Assembly: GCF_011089895.1 (NCBI RefSeq) | Contig: NZ_JAANAT010000001.1 | Coordinates: 558,001-622,000 of the forward strand | Length of the DNA stretch: 64,000 bases | Direction of reading: 5' to 3' | DNA from: Mucilaginibacter inviolabilis | GTDB lineage: Bacteria > Bacteroidota > Bacteroidia > Sphingobacteriales > Sphingobacteriaceae | In this document: piece after piece, positions 45,323 to 53,934 of the stretch | How the letters are laid out: each line of letters opens with the position of its first letter | Position numbering within the stretch: the first letter of the stretch is position 1 | Program-made: the position numbers and the translations under genes | The notes under the pieces: generated by a model | What the model was told of the DNA's origin: nothing | The model's database searches: none | The model's input: the letters and a program-made list of their open reading frames with translations, nothing else

Positions 45323-47656
45323 ATGAAAAAGCTATTCTTCATAGTTAACATCCTTATTATGTTTTCCGACCAGATAATGGCCGCCAAAACCTTGACCATC
45401 CGTGGTAAAATATATGACGCTGTTACGCGGGAACCTATACCTGCAGCTACGCTTTCTGACAGCCTGGGCCACGCGGTGGCATCGTTGCCGGACGGCAGCT
45501 TTAGCATCCTGACCGCCGCACGGCGGTTGAAAGTTACTTCTATCGGCTACCAGACCCGCTGGGTGGAGACCAGCAGCGAATTACTCGCAATTGCGATGCA
45601 ACCGGCCACAAGTCAGCTGGCCCAGGTGGTCGTCAGCGCCAACCGGACCGCAGAAAAACGCAGCGAAGCACCCATTGCTATTGCCAGCATATCCAAGCAG
45701 ACTATTGAAGATATCAAGGCTCAGCGCATGGACATGCTGCTTAATAAGGTCAGCGGCGTCAATATGGTCAATCTTGGTAATGAACAGCATGAAATGAGTA
45801 TTCGACAGCCGATGAATACCAATAACCTCTTCCTTTATCTGGAAGATGGCATACCTATCCGGACATCAGCGGTGTTCAACCACAATGCATTGTTAGAAAT
45901 GAATATGGCAGCAGCTAAAAAGATAGAGATCATTAAAGGGCCTTCATCAGCCTTATATGGTGCGGAAGCAATCGGCGGCGTCGTTAATCTGATCACGCAG
46001 GCACCACCTGCGATGAACTCCGGCTTGATCAGCGTACAGCTGAATAACCAGGGCTACGAGCGGACGGACGCCCAGTTCGGTACTACAACCGGCAAGATCG
46101 GTTATGTCATTAGCGGCTACTACGCTCGCCAGTCTAACGGCCCTATAGAATACAGTGACTTCCATAAGACCGCCGTGACCGGCCGGATGGATTATAAGAT
46201 CGATGTAAATACGCTGTGGACCAATAGCGTTTCCTATATCAATTACTTCAGCGATATGTATGGCAGCCTGGACAGCGCCCATTTTGCCCGCAAGAATTAT
46301 GCAGCACAGGCCTTTTTTACTTATCGTAAAGTGACCGCCCTGCGGGCACGTTCCACAATCAGCCATAACTGGAGTGAGAACGGCAGCACCAACGCCACCT
46401 TCATGTACCGAGATAACTCGGTCATTCAGAACCCGTCGTATTCCATTGCCACTTACCGCACGGCAGGAAAGGCGATCAATCCGGTATCTGCAGACACCGC
46501 GACCGGAAATATCAACAACAATTCTTTCCGATCTTACGGGCTTTACCTGCAGCATGTCCAGAAATTCAAATGGCTGGAAAGTAAACTCATCATCGGAACC
46601 AGTGCTGAACTTGACCCGCAATCCTTTTACCAGCAATTTATCTGGGTGAGCAAAAAGAGCCAGAACGGAGTGGTCAATTATCCCGGCTATAGCACCCCCA
46701 GCCCGGACTCTGTTATGGCCAATTACCGCACGGTGATCAGCAATTTCGGTTCCTATGCGGATTATGATTTTACGGTGGCACAAGGCCTGCGCATTTCGAT
46801 GGCTCTTCGCTATGATGCCTTTCAATATGCCTTCGTCAATGCCTTACCCGGCTCAAAAGTGACCGGCGGACCGTCAACCATTACCAATTACGGTAAACTG
46901 GCACCAAAGATCGGTTTCACTTATAACGACCATGGTACCGGATTTTACGGTACTTACAGCGAAGGCTATGTCCCGCCACAGATCACTCAAGTGTTTGGAA
47001 AAACAACCAATAATGCTTATCTACTGCCACAGAACTTTAAAAACTACGAAGTTGGCGGTTGGGTATCCCTGCTTGAAAATAAACTCTACCTGGATTACAG
47101 TGCATATCTGATGAACGGAAGTAACGAGATCATCAATGTTCGCCTACCGGATAATACCTCCCAGCCGATGAATGCCGGCGCGACCCAACATAAGGGGATC
47201 GAATATGGTATCAATTATCGCCCCACCGTGGAGTGGTTCCTTCGGTTAAGTGCCAGCAACGCGCTGCATACCTTCGTCAACTATGTAGCTTCAGGCATTA
47301 ATTATAACGGCATGGAGATGGCCGGCGCACCGCACTTTACCGGCAATGCCGAGGTGCAGTATAAACCAGGATTCGTCAAAGGGTTTCGTATGGGCCTGGA
47401 AGAACAACTCGTCGGCCGTTATTATATGGATAACCTTCAGCAGTTGCCTTATGACGGTTTCAAGGTTACGAACCTCCGGTTAGGCTATGAATGGGGAAAT
47501 GCAGAGATCTGGATCAATGCATTGAACATATTCAACGCCTATTATGCGACGCTGGCTTCGGCGACCGTCACCAATAAGGTGGCTTCTTATAGTTATAACC
47601 CGGGCGACCCACGGGCGTTCACCCTTGGGCTGGCCTGGCATTTCGGCAAAAAATAA
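45323..47656 (+). CDS. TonB-dependent outer-membrane receptor
   Basis: 777 residues: signal peptide (MKKLFFIVNILIMFSDQIMA), carboxypeptidase-regulatory-like domain (about 25-100: IRGKIYDAVTREPIPAATLSD), plug domain with VVVSANRTAEKRSEAP and GPSSALYGAEAIGGVVNLIT, and a 22-strand barrel ending in aromatic residues (LGLAWHFG). Transports a metal chelate or other large ligand; the substrate cannot be read from sequence. The start at 45323 places the signal correctly. Confidence 0.92.
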   Translation: MKKLFFIVNILIMFSDQIMAAKTLTIRGKIYDAVTREPIPAATLSDSLGHAVASLPDGSFSILTAARRLKVTSIGYQTRWVETSSELLAIAMQPATSQLAQVVVSANRTAEKRSEAPIAIASISKQTIEDIKAQRMDMLLNKVSGVNMVNLGNEQHEMSIRQPMNTNNLFLYLEDGIPIRTSAVFNHNALLEMNMAAAKKIEIIKGPSSALYGAEAIGGVVNLITQAPPAMNSGLISVQLNNQGYERTDAQFGTTTGKIGYVISGYYARQSNGPIEYSDFHKTAVTGRMDYKIDVNTLWTNSVSYINYFSDMYGSLDSAHFARKNYAAQAFFTYRKVTALRARSTISHNWSENGSTNATFMYRDNSVIQNPSYSIATYRTAGKAINPVSADTATGNINNNSFRSYGLYLQHVQKFKWLESKLIIGTSAELDPQSFYQQFIWVSKKSQNGVVNYPGYSTPSPDSVMANYRTVISNFGSYADYDFTVAQGLRISMALRYDAFQYAFVNALPGSKVTGGPSTITNYGKLAPKIGFTYNDHGTGFYGTYSEGYVPPQITQVFGKTTNNAYLLPQNFKNYEVGGWVSLLENKLYLDYSAYLMNGSNEIINVRLPDNTSQPMNAGATQHKGIEYGINYRPTVEWFLRLSASNALHTFVNYVASGINYNGMEMAGAPHFTGNAEVQYKPGFVKGFRMGLEEQLVGRYYMDNLQQLPYDGFKVTNLRLGYEWGNAEIWINALNIFNAYYATLASATVTNKVASYSYNPGDPRAFTLGLAWHFGKK

Positions 47657-48032
47657 GCTATAAATATGCGCCGTAAAATCGTTAACGACAGGTGACACTT
47701 GTAGCCGCCTATGAACATCCCCGGGGCATTGCGCCGGGCTTTCAGCAGTTTTCCGCATCGATGATATCAGGTGTTCGAAGGTCCGTCGACCTTTTCATAA
47801 ACACGACGATAAATCATTATGAGCCGCCAATTTTCAGTCTTGCTGTTGTCCCGATTAATATAATAAATCATCAAGACCATCCTCTGAAAAATCTGGTTAA
47901 ACCGAAATGCTACACGGGCTTTTGTTGGCAGGAGCGCGCTCCTGCCGGCGGCCTGACCTATATTGTGCCGGTCAATAGCGCTATTACCCTGAGGTCACGC
48001 AGCAGCCTTTATTTCCGAATCCCCGAGGTAAT
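47657..48032. other. Intergenic stretch with a perfect 20-bp palindrome
   Basis: About 375 bp between convergent genes. It holds GGCAGGAGCGCGCTCCTGCC at 47927-47946, a perfect loopless palindrome without a T run. No credible gene and no Fix-type box. Confidence 0.5.
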
Positions 48033-49364
48033 TCATTTGTTAGTCATTATGTCCGGCAGGTCATGGTAAAGTGCCTGTTCCAGTTGTCCATCAAGTTGAT
48101 AGATATCATCGAATGTGTTGAGTTGCCCATCTTTGATCAAACAGGTGAGGTAAGTAACTTTGAACGGAATGCTTCTTTTGAGCGGAATATTTATTTCCTG
48201 ACCGGCACGAACGCCGCGCCGAAGTGCCGGCAGTTGATTGGCGCCAGGTTGTAATTTTAGTATTTCACTGGCCAGGTCTGCACCGTTCGCAATACCAATG
48301 TTTCCTTTGGTCACGGCACGCAGTGCTTTATTGTACCATTCCGGAGCATTAAATTCGGCCATACTCACCGGATATTTACTCACAAAAACAAATTCCAGTT
48401 GGGAACGTAGATTAGGTTTCAAATTCAGCTGTACCAGTGGCAGTTCCTCGGAAATACGCAACGAACGGGTAAGAGTTGCTGCCGGGTGCGCATGTATTCC
48501 AGTTAAGGTTCCGGCCAGCAGTGGCGTTGGATGTGCCTTGTTTCCTACAATGACCGGATACCGGTACGTGGTATCCTTTAAAAAAATGCTCAAGGTGAAC
48601 GTCGGGATATTTACCTGGATATAGGGGCCATCGGAAATGTTAGCCCAGCGGAGGCGTTCCATGTTGATCGCCACTTTGCGCACTTGTTCCTCAGGAACTT
48701 CGTAACAATCCCCGGTATAGAGACCTTTCCATTTGTACATCCAGTATTGCAAACTCTGATACGCTTTGGATTTGGGTTGTACTGCCTCCACGGCCTGCAC
48801 CAGATCTGCTTGTTTAATGATTGTGCTTAACACCGTATCCAGACGCAGGTCGCCCTGACCCGCATCTACCGCACGCGTGGTCAGTTCAGGGTTTAGTTTC
48901 CCATAATGCAAGTGATCCAGCAACGTGAGCATGGCGTCCGTCAGCAGGATGTCAAACTCAGCCTTTTTTTCCGCACTTACTGTACCTCGCTTTTCAACTA
49001 TAGCCCGCAATTCGTCATAAGTTAGTGCTGCAGGATGATAATCTTTGTGCGAAAGCCCATATTGAAGCACACAATCCAGCAACATCATCGCTTGCCAGGC
49101 CTGCCCGGTTTCACCGCGCTCCGGTGTCAGCCAAACCTGCCGGTAATCCCGATTGCTGTAAAAGCGTTTTACGGTCAGTGGGAAATAGAGCGATCTGGTT
49201 CCGCTGGGATAACGGAGCTGTTTGCTGATCGTTCCTGTCAATTCATCCTTGGAAGTCTGCGCCATTGCACCTTGGCAGGCGAAACAAAATAGGGAGGCGA
49301 ATGTCAGGGCATACCCGATGCTGGTCAATGCACCGGCGAGACAGTTATTGCTAGATTTTTTCAT
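48033..49364 (-). CDS. L,D-transpeptidase-like protein without the catalytic motif
   Basis: 443 residues with a signal peptide and the same scaffold as the 43389 protein: LYFPLTVKRFYSNRDYRQVWL, LDHLHYGKLNPEL, MERLRWANISDGPYIQVN, ending with ITYLTC/VTYLTC-type strands. Where the paralog has SHGCIRVEQAERLG, this one has KGNIGIANGADLASEIL, so the catalytic Cys and His are gone. Probably a non-enzymatic cell-wall binding or regulatory paralog. It has its own Fix-type promoter, unlike the active paralog. Confidence 0.85.
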   Translation of the reverse strand: MKKSSNNCLAGALTSIGYALTFASLFCFACQGAMAQTSKDELTGTISKQLRYPSGTRSLYFPLTVKRFYSNRDYRQVWLTPERGETGQAWQAMMLLDCVLQYGLSHKDYHPAALTYDELRAIVEKRGTVSAEKKAEFDILLTDAMLTLLDHLHYGKLNPELTTRAVDAGQGDLRLDTVLSTIIKQADLVQAVEAVQPKSKAYQSLQYWMYKWKGLYTGDCYEVPEEQVRKVAINMERLRWANISDGPYIQVNIPTFTLSIFLKDTTYRYPVIVGNKAHPTPLLAGTLTGIHAHPAATLTRSLRISEELPLVQLNLKPNLRSQLEFVFVSKYPVSMAEFNAPEWYNKALRAVTKGNIGIANGADLASEILKLQPGANQLPALRRGVRAGQEINIPLKRSIPFKVTYLTCLIKDGQLNTFDDIYQLDGQLEQALYHDLPDIMTNK

Positions 49365-49379
49365 CGTTTTATTTTTTAA

Positions 49380-49445
49380 TAAAAATGATCAAAAGCAACA
49401 TTTTGTAGAATGATAACGGTCAGGCCGGAATATGACCTTACGGCA
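49380..49445 (-). promoter_or_regulatory. Fix-type promoter of the 48033 gene
   Basis: Distal site ATGACcttaCGGCA (49432-49445), proximal site ATGATaacgGTCAG (49410-49423) 22 bp away, and on the minus strand -7 box CATTTTTA (49380-49387) after 22 nt. Both sites keep the half nearer the promoter intact. Confidence 0.62.
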
Positions 49446-49464
49446 GCTTTTGGAATGTCGGGAA

Positions 49465-49530
49465 ATGCCGGGCGTCACATTCTCCAGGGGCAGCCGTCAT
49501 TTTCTACGATGCCGGAACTGCTTAAACTTG
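49465..49530 (+). promoter_or_regulatory. Fix-type promoter of 49535 with predicted leaderless start
   Basis: Sites ATGCCgggcGTCAC (49465-49478) and GGGGCagccGTCAT (49487-49500), 22 bp apart, both degenerate in the upstream half. -7 box TAAACTTG (49523-49530) after 22 nt. Taking the first base of the box as -12 puts +1 on the A of the ATG at 49535. Confidence 0.58.
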
Positions 49531-49534
49531 TCTT

Positions 49535-49915
49535 ATGAAAAAAGTTAGTATTAAGCACATCAACTTTGCGCATCAATCCATTTTTCGCGGGCTTGAATTT
49601 TATGAGCTGGAATTGCGTTTCCTAACGGAACGCCTCGAAGAGATAGCCTTGGATAATACAGGCCGGGAAGCAGCCGAAAAGGTGGAAACCTTTCAGAACC
49701 AGTTTATCATTCATAAAGACCACATCGGATTGCTGAAACACCGGCTCAATGAAAATTTTGTTCGACTGCAGCATAGCCTCGATCCTTCGGGAAATTATGT
49801 AGATGAAAACGTAGTAGCAGACGGTGAAAAAATCTCCGAAGACTACGCCACTGAAGAACGTTTATTCAAAGACATGCACCAGCAATTCAACCGCTTTGCG
49901 TCAGTTTGGTTATAA
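49535..49915 (+). CDS. Small helical protein of unknown function (paralog of 52419)
   Basis: 126 residues, soluble, helical. FRGLEFYELELRFLTERLEEIALDN, REAAEKVETFQNQFIIHKDHI and the ending FNRFASVWL are nearly matched in the 52419 protein (LRGLEFYNIELNILQERLEEIAAGN ... FNRFAAKWL). No domain recognised. It lies 20 nt before the beta-CASP gene and likely shares its transcript. Confidence 0.78.
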   Translation: MKKVSIKHINFAHQSIFRGLEFYELELRFLTERLEEIALDNTGREAAEKVETFQNQFIIHKDHIGLLKHRLNENFVRLQHSLDPSGNYVDENVVADGEKISEDYATEERLFKDMHQQFNRFASVWL

Positions 49916-49935
49916 ATTATCATAATTATATAGAC

Positions 49936-51345
49936 ATGATAGAACAACAGCTATATCAACCGTCAGAAAGCGTTTTTCTGCAATCACTCGGCGCAGCAGG
50001 AACTGTAACAGGCTCTAAACATTTGCTGACCACGCCTCATATGACCCTGATGATCGACTGTGGACTGTTTCAGGGAATCAAAGAATTAAGAGAAAAGAAT
50101 TGGGAGCCCTTACCTGTTGACGCCAGTTCAATAGGTTGCCTGATCCTTACCCATGCACATTTGGATCATTGCGGCTATATACCTTTACTGGTTAGGCATG
50201 GCTTCCGTCAGGCGATATATATGACCGGGCCAACACGCGACTTGGCGGAGATCATTCTGCGCGACTGCGCCAAACTGCAGGAAGAGGACGCCGAGAGAGC
50301 CAACCGGCACGGTTATTCTAAACATAAACCGGCGGAGCCACTTTACAATACCGCAGATGTAGAAGCCGCACTTCCTTTGTTCAAAGTCTGCGAATCCGGC
50401 AAAGAGATCCGGATACAATCGCAGATCAGCTTTGAATTTTATCCGTCTGCGCATATTCCGGGCGCCTGTTCGGCGGTCATCCGCTGTTATGGCCGATCCA
50501 TCGTTTTTTCCGGGGATATTGGGCGTTTAAGTTCAGAATTATTGCCGCCGCCTGCTGCATTGCCCAAAGCGGACTTCATCATCATGGAATCCACTTACGG
50601 AGACAGGTTGCATGAGGGTGGTGATACCGCCGCCGAATTGGCCATGGTCATCAATAATACGCTGTTTAATAAAGGGAATGTATTGATTCCATGCTTTGCA
50701 GTCGGACGGGCGCAAGAGGTTATGCATATCATCTACCGGCTAAAACAAAACAATCAAATACCTTCACAGGTTCCGGTTTATCTGGATAGCCCTATGGCGG
50801 CTTCTGCCGGAAAGGTGTTATTGCATTTCCCCGAATGGTTCACCATCGGTGAAAAAGAAATTGCCCGTATGTTCAGCGGCGTGACCATTAATGAGGATTA
50901 CAAGACAACCGAAAAGATCATCGAACGTCATGGCAGCAAGATCATTCTGGCCGCCAGTGGCATGCTTACGGGAGGGCGTGTATTGTCTTACTTGAAAAAT
51001 TTCCTTCCTGAGAAAAGGAACACGATCCTGTTGATAGGCTTCCAGGCGGAAGGTACCCGGGGACGCGCGTTATTGAATCATGCGCATGAACTAAAGATTC
51101 ACGGCAATTATTATCCGGTTATTGCCGGTGTGCGCGAGATAGAAGGCTTATCGGCACATGCCGACCAATACGAACTACTTCATTGGCTTGATCAATTTAA
51201 GACAACTAAACCGCTGGTATTTCTAGTACATGGCGAACCCTGCGCCCAGCAAACGCTGCGGGTAAAAATAAACGACGAACTGGATCTGAAGGCGCATATT
51301 ATGAAACCTTATGAACGTGTCTGGCTGTACAATACAAAGGCTTAA
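49936..51345 (+). CDS. Metallo-beta-lactamase / beta-CASP RNA-processing-type protein
   Basis: 469 residues from ATG 49936. Metal site HAHLDHCG (HxHxDH), downstream His in YPSAHIPGACS, Asp in FSGDIGR, beta-CASP domain with MESTYGDR, PCFAVGRAQEVM and LSAHADQYEL, and a C-terminal HGEP. Matches the bacterial YSH1/CPSF-73-like family, which acts on RNA as an endo- or exonuclease. Co-transcribed with 49535, so it is predicted to be induced in low oxygen. Confidence 0.9.
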   Translation: MIEQQLYQPSESVFLQSLGAAGTVTGSKHLLTTPHMTLMIDCGLFQGIKELREKNWEPLPVDASSIGCLILTHAHLDHCGYIPLLVRHGFRQAIYMTGPTRDLAEIILRDCAKLQEEDAERANRHGYSKHKPAEPLYNTADVEAALPLFKVCESGKEIRIQSQISFEFYPSAHIPGACSAVIRCYGRSIVFSGDIGRLSSELLPPPAALPKADFIIMESTYGDRLHEGGDTAAELAMVINNTLFNKGNVLIPCFAVGRAQEVMHIIYRLKQNNQIPSQVPVYLDSPMAASAGKVLLHFPEWFTIGEKEIARMFSGVTINEDYKTTEKIIERHGSKIILAASGMLTGGRVLSYLKNFLPEKRNTILLIGFQAEGTRGRALLNHAHELKIHGNYYPVIAGVREIEGLSAHADQYELLHWLDQFKTTKPLVFLVHGEPCAQQTLRVKINDELDLKAHIMKPYERVWLYNTKA

Positions 51346-51619
51346 TGCAATTATCATTTTTGATGGCGGTCCGGCCGTTAAAAAGCAGGATAACCGTTCA
51401 AAATCCCTTTAGCAATCATTATCGACCGCACCGCAGCAGTAGGTTCTGTTTCATTTGATAAATGACAGAGACCCCAACTACCGCGTCTCCGCATTATAAA
51501 TTATGCCTTAATGGAGCGCTCCCATTTGAGTTGCTATTCGGCTTGCCTTTGCCATTGCATAAGACATCGATCAGGCAGGGTTTTATCGCGATAAAGAACT
51601 CCATACTGATAGCGGAGGA

Positions 51620-51886
51620 TTATGGCTTCCAAATCTTAAAAACATTTTCATATCGGCCACCGGTATCTCTGATGAGTACGGAAATATCATTGTCACGATC
51701 TGGAAAACTTTTGTCGATGGTTTGCTGGATCGTTTGGAGTAACGTATCTATCCTTCTATCTAACTGATCGCTGGGAATTTTGATCTTGATCATACCGTCC
51801 TGTAACAGGATCTCAATGGTACCGGTAAGTGTTTTCTTTAATACTTCCGTCACCTGCGATTGAATTTTTTTACTTAGCATGGCCAT
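51620..51886 (-). CDS. Small hypothetical protein
   Basis: 88 residues from MAMLSKKIQSQ; the next Met (51880) is also possible. Reads as a soluble alpha/beta protein: helix (KKIQSQVTEVLKKTL), strands (TIEILLQDGMIKIKIP), helix (RRIDTLLQTIQQTIDKSF). A consensus -7 box TAAATTTG lies at 51905-51912 on the minus strand, which supports a real gene. No family recognised; no Fix-type box. A plus-strand frame over the same bases looks non-coding. Confidence 0.6.
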   Translation of the reverse strand: MAMLSKKIQSQVTEVLKKTLTGTIEILLQDGMIKIKIPSDQLDRRIDTLLQTIQQTIDKSFPDRDNDISVLIRDTGGRYENVFKIWKP

Positions 51887-51904
51887 ACGAAGTTGTTTTA
51901 AAGG

Positions 51905-51912
51905 CAAATTTA
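51905..51912 (-). promoter_or_regulatory. -7 promoter box of the 51886 gene
   Basis: TAAATTTG on the minus strand, a consensus Bacteroidota -7 element, about 20 nt before the proposed ATG. No operator at the expected spacing. Confidence 0.45.
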
Positions 51913-52348
51913 AAATAAACTGATTTATATTCTGTCAACAGAACTATCAAATTATCATTCCTTCCCCATCAAATTACCGGATCAGAACTGAGGTATATAT
52001 CTGCTGTTACGAATTAGTGATCGAAAGATTTGTTATAAATCATTTGACGCTCCTTCGTGTACTTATGTTGTTATAAAGCGAAGGATAAAACACGACTATG
52101 AATATTGTGGAGCATTATGCCGTGGCCAAAACTACTTCTGAATAAACCCCGAATTACAGGAGTGTACTTCTATCTGATCATTATCTTAGCAATTAATCAG
52201 CAGTTGTAAGAGATCCCCTGCATCTCCCTCAAGCCGATGCAAAACTTTTGATGGTTCGTAAGCCAGGAATCTAAATGCTGCGGATTTACTTTTTTCGATG
52301 CCAATTTTATTTTTGCTTCAACTACCAGGTTCTTACAAAATTTAACAT
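51913..52348. other. A+T-rich intergenic stretch, nothing recognised
   Basis: About 435 bp between divergent genes. No credible open frame, repeat, hairpin-T terminator or RNA gene seen. Confidence 0.4.
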
Positions 52349-52414
52349 GTGACCTCTGTCATTAATGGAACGGACCATGGTCATATGACAGGACAAACAT
52401 ACTGCTTAATCTTG
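52349..52414 (+). promoter_or_regulatory. Fix-type promoter of 52419 with predicted leaderless start
   Basis: Distal site GTGACctctGTCAT (52349-52362), proximal copy CGGACcatgGTCAT (52371-52384) 22 bp on, and -7 box TAATCTTG (52407-52414) after 22 nt. As at 49535, +1 is predicted on the A of the ATG. Confidence 0.66.
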
Positions 52415-52418
52415 CAGT

Positions 52419-52799
52419 ATGAAACAAAGTAACATCAGAACGATCGGCCCACTGCACCATGAATGGCTGCGCGGACTGGAATTCTATAATATCGAACTAA
52501 ATATTTTGCAGGAACGACTGGAAGAGATTGCCGCAGGCAATACCAGCCGCGAAGCGGCAGAAGGCATCGAGCATTTCCAAAACCAGTTATTGATACACCA
52601 TAATCACATCGCTTCAATAAAACAAAAAGTTGAAGCCAATATAGAGCAGATGGCAAAATCGTCCCTACTAACAGGCGGTTACCTGGAATCGGTCGTGCTG
52701 AATGACTTCGAACAACTGGAGGATCAATACTACACCGAAGAGAACCTGGTCAGCGAACTGCGAAAAGAATTCAACCGCTTTGCCGCGAAGTGGTTATAA
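52419..52799 (+). CDS. Small helical protein of unknown function (paralog of 49535)
   Basis: 126 residues, clear paralog of the 49535 protein along its whole length (GLEFYNIELNILQERLEEIA, REAAEGIEHFQNQLLIHHNHI, FNRFAAKWL). Soluble and helical. Followed 24 nt later by an AraC-type regulator, with which it may be co-transcribed. Confidence 0.78.
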   Translation: MKQSNIRTIGPLHHEWLRGLEFYNIELNILQERLEEIAAGNTSREAAEGIEHFQNQLLIHHNHIASIKQKVEANIEQMAKSSLLTGGYLESVVLNDFEQLEDQYYTEENLVSELRKEFNRFAAKWL

Positions 52800-52823
52800 T
52801 GTCCATTTGCTAAATTGATATCG

Positions 52824-53738
52824 ATGAGTCCTTCCGCTACGCTGCCACCTTTAGAATCCATCCCTGAGACACTTGCCAGAGGCACGGGAAACTGGCATGC
52901 TGCCGGTTATTTTATTGCCGCTGACACGCCGTTACATGTGCTGACAAGCGCACTGCGGCCGGATTATTACTGCCTGTTCCTTTGTGTCGAGGGTAGGCTG
53001 ACAGCTACCGTGAATGATCGGAAGATCGAACTGCAGCCCTATTGTCTTGCTGCCATATCACCCGGTTCGGTAATCAGCGTGACTGCGGTCAGCCCGGATT
53101 GCAAAGGGCGCTACGTTTTTTTTACACGCGATTTTTTATTACGCAGAAATATCAACGCTGTTCTCCTGGAAGCGTTACACTATCTGGGCGCGCAGACGGG
53201 TTATTGCGTCCATCTGAGCAAAAGGAAGGCCGGGCTGCTATTGCAACTCTACGCGCTACTTCTGAAAAAAAGAAACGTATTGGAAAATGGCTTAGAGGAT
53301 GAGATTGTGCGTACGCTGTTCTATACATATATTTATGAGGTGACGCTTGTATTCAGATCAAATGGCGGTCAGCAGGCACCAATACCGGAACGCCATGAGG
53401 ATCTGTTGAAAAAGTTCAGTGCCTTACTGGCCAAACATGACCGGAAGGAACATTATCTGAAGTTCTATGCCGATGCGCTTTTTATCACGCCACAGTATTT
53501 GATCCACGCGATTAAAAAAGCCTGCGGTCAGACACCGGGCGCACTGATTGACGAAGCCATCATTGCCGAAGCTAAACTGCTGCTCATCGAAACCAATCTT
53601 AGCCTCGGCCAAATCGCTGCGGAGCTTCGTTTCGGTGAACTCGCTGCCTTTAGCAAGTTCTTTAAAAAACATAACGGATTGTCACCATCCGCCTTCCGCA
53701 GGCAGTTAAAGCGGGAAGCGACGGTGATGTCCACGTAA
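52824..53738 (+). CDS. AraC-family transcriptional regulator
   Basis: 304 residues from ATG 52824. N-terminal cupin-like sensing domain (about 15-170: LQPYCLAAISPGSVISV), C-terminal double helix-turn-helix (about 200-300) with YADALFITPQYLIHAIKKACGQTPGALI and LSLGQIAAELRFGELAAFSKFFKKHNGLSPSAFR. Target and ligand unknown; probably in an operon with 52419. Confidence 0.88.
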   Translation: MSPSATLPPLESIPETLARGTGNWHAAGYFIAADTPLHVLTSALRPDYYCLFLCVEGRLTATVNDRKIELQPYCLAAISPGSVISVTAVSPDCKGRYVFFTRDFLLRRNINAVLLEALHYLGAQTGYCVHLSKRKAGLLLQLYALLLKKRNVLENGLEDEIVRTLFYTYIYEVTLVFRSNGGQQAPIPERHEDLLKKFSALLAKHDRKEHYLKFYADALFITPQYLIHAIKKACGQTPGALIDEAIIAEAKLLLIETNLSLGQIAAELRFGELAAFSKFFKKHNGLSPSAFRRQLKREATVMST

Positions 53739-53881
53739 CGTGAGCAGGTCGAAGATGATGATGAACGCCGCTTGTTGAACGAAACAACGGATCAGCTAAT
53801 GCGGAATCTGATGATGATCCGGATCCAGGTTTCAATCGTTAATAATAAAGCTGGATCTTCTAAAGAGATGACGCCTGAAAT

Positions 53882-53925
53882 ATGACAACTGTGTTTATTG
53901 CCTAATTGAGCCTGTTCATTTTTTG
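53882..53925 (+). promoter_or_regulatory. Weak Fix-type promoter of the 53935 stress protein
   Basis: Site ATGACaactGTGTT (53882-53895) with only the upstream half intact, and -7 box ATTTTTTG (53918-53925) after 22 nt, the same box as in the FixL-like promoter. Weakest member of the set. Confidence 0.4.
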
Positions 53926-53934
53926 CTCCATCTG

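Noticed and set aside
45953..46825. Minus-strand open frame of 290 codons
   Set aside because: Antisense to the TonB receptor barrel; no recognisable protein features.
47927..47946. 20-bp palindrome as a transcription terminator
   Set aside because: No loop and no following T run on either strand.
51462..51767. Plus-strand open frame of 101 codons
   Set aside because: Overlaps the 51620-51886 minus-strand gene, which has a consensus -7 box and more protein-like composition.
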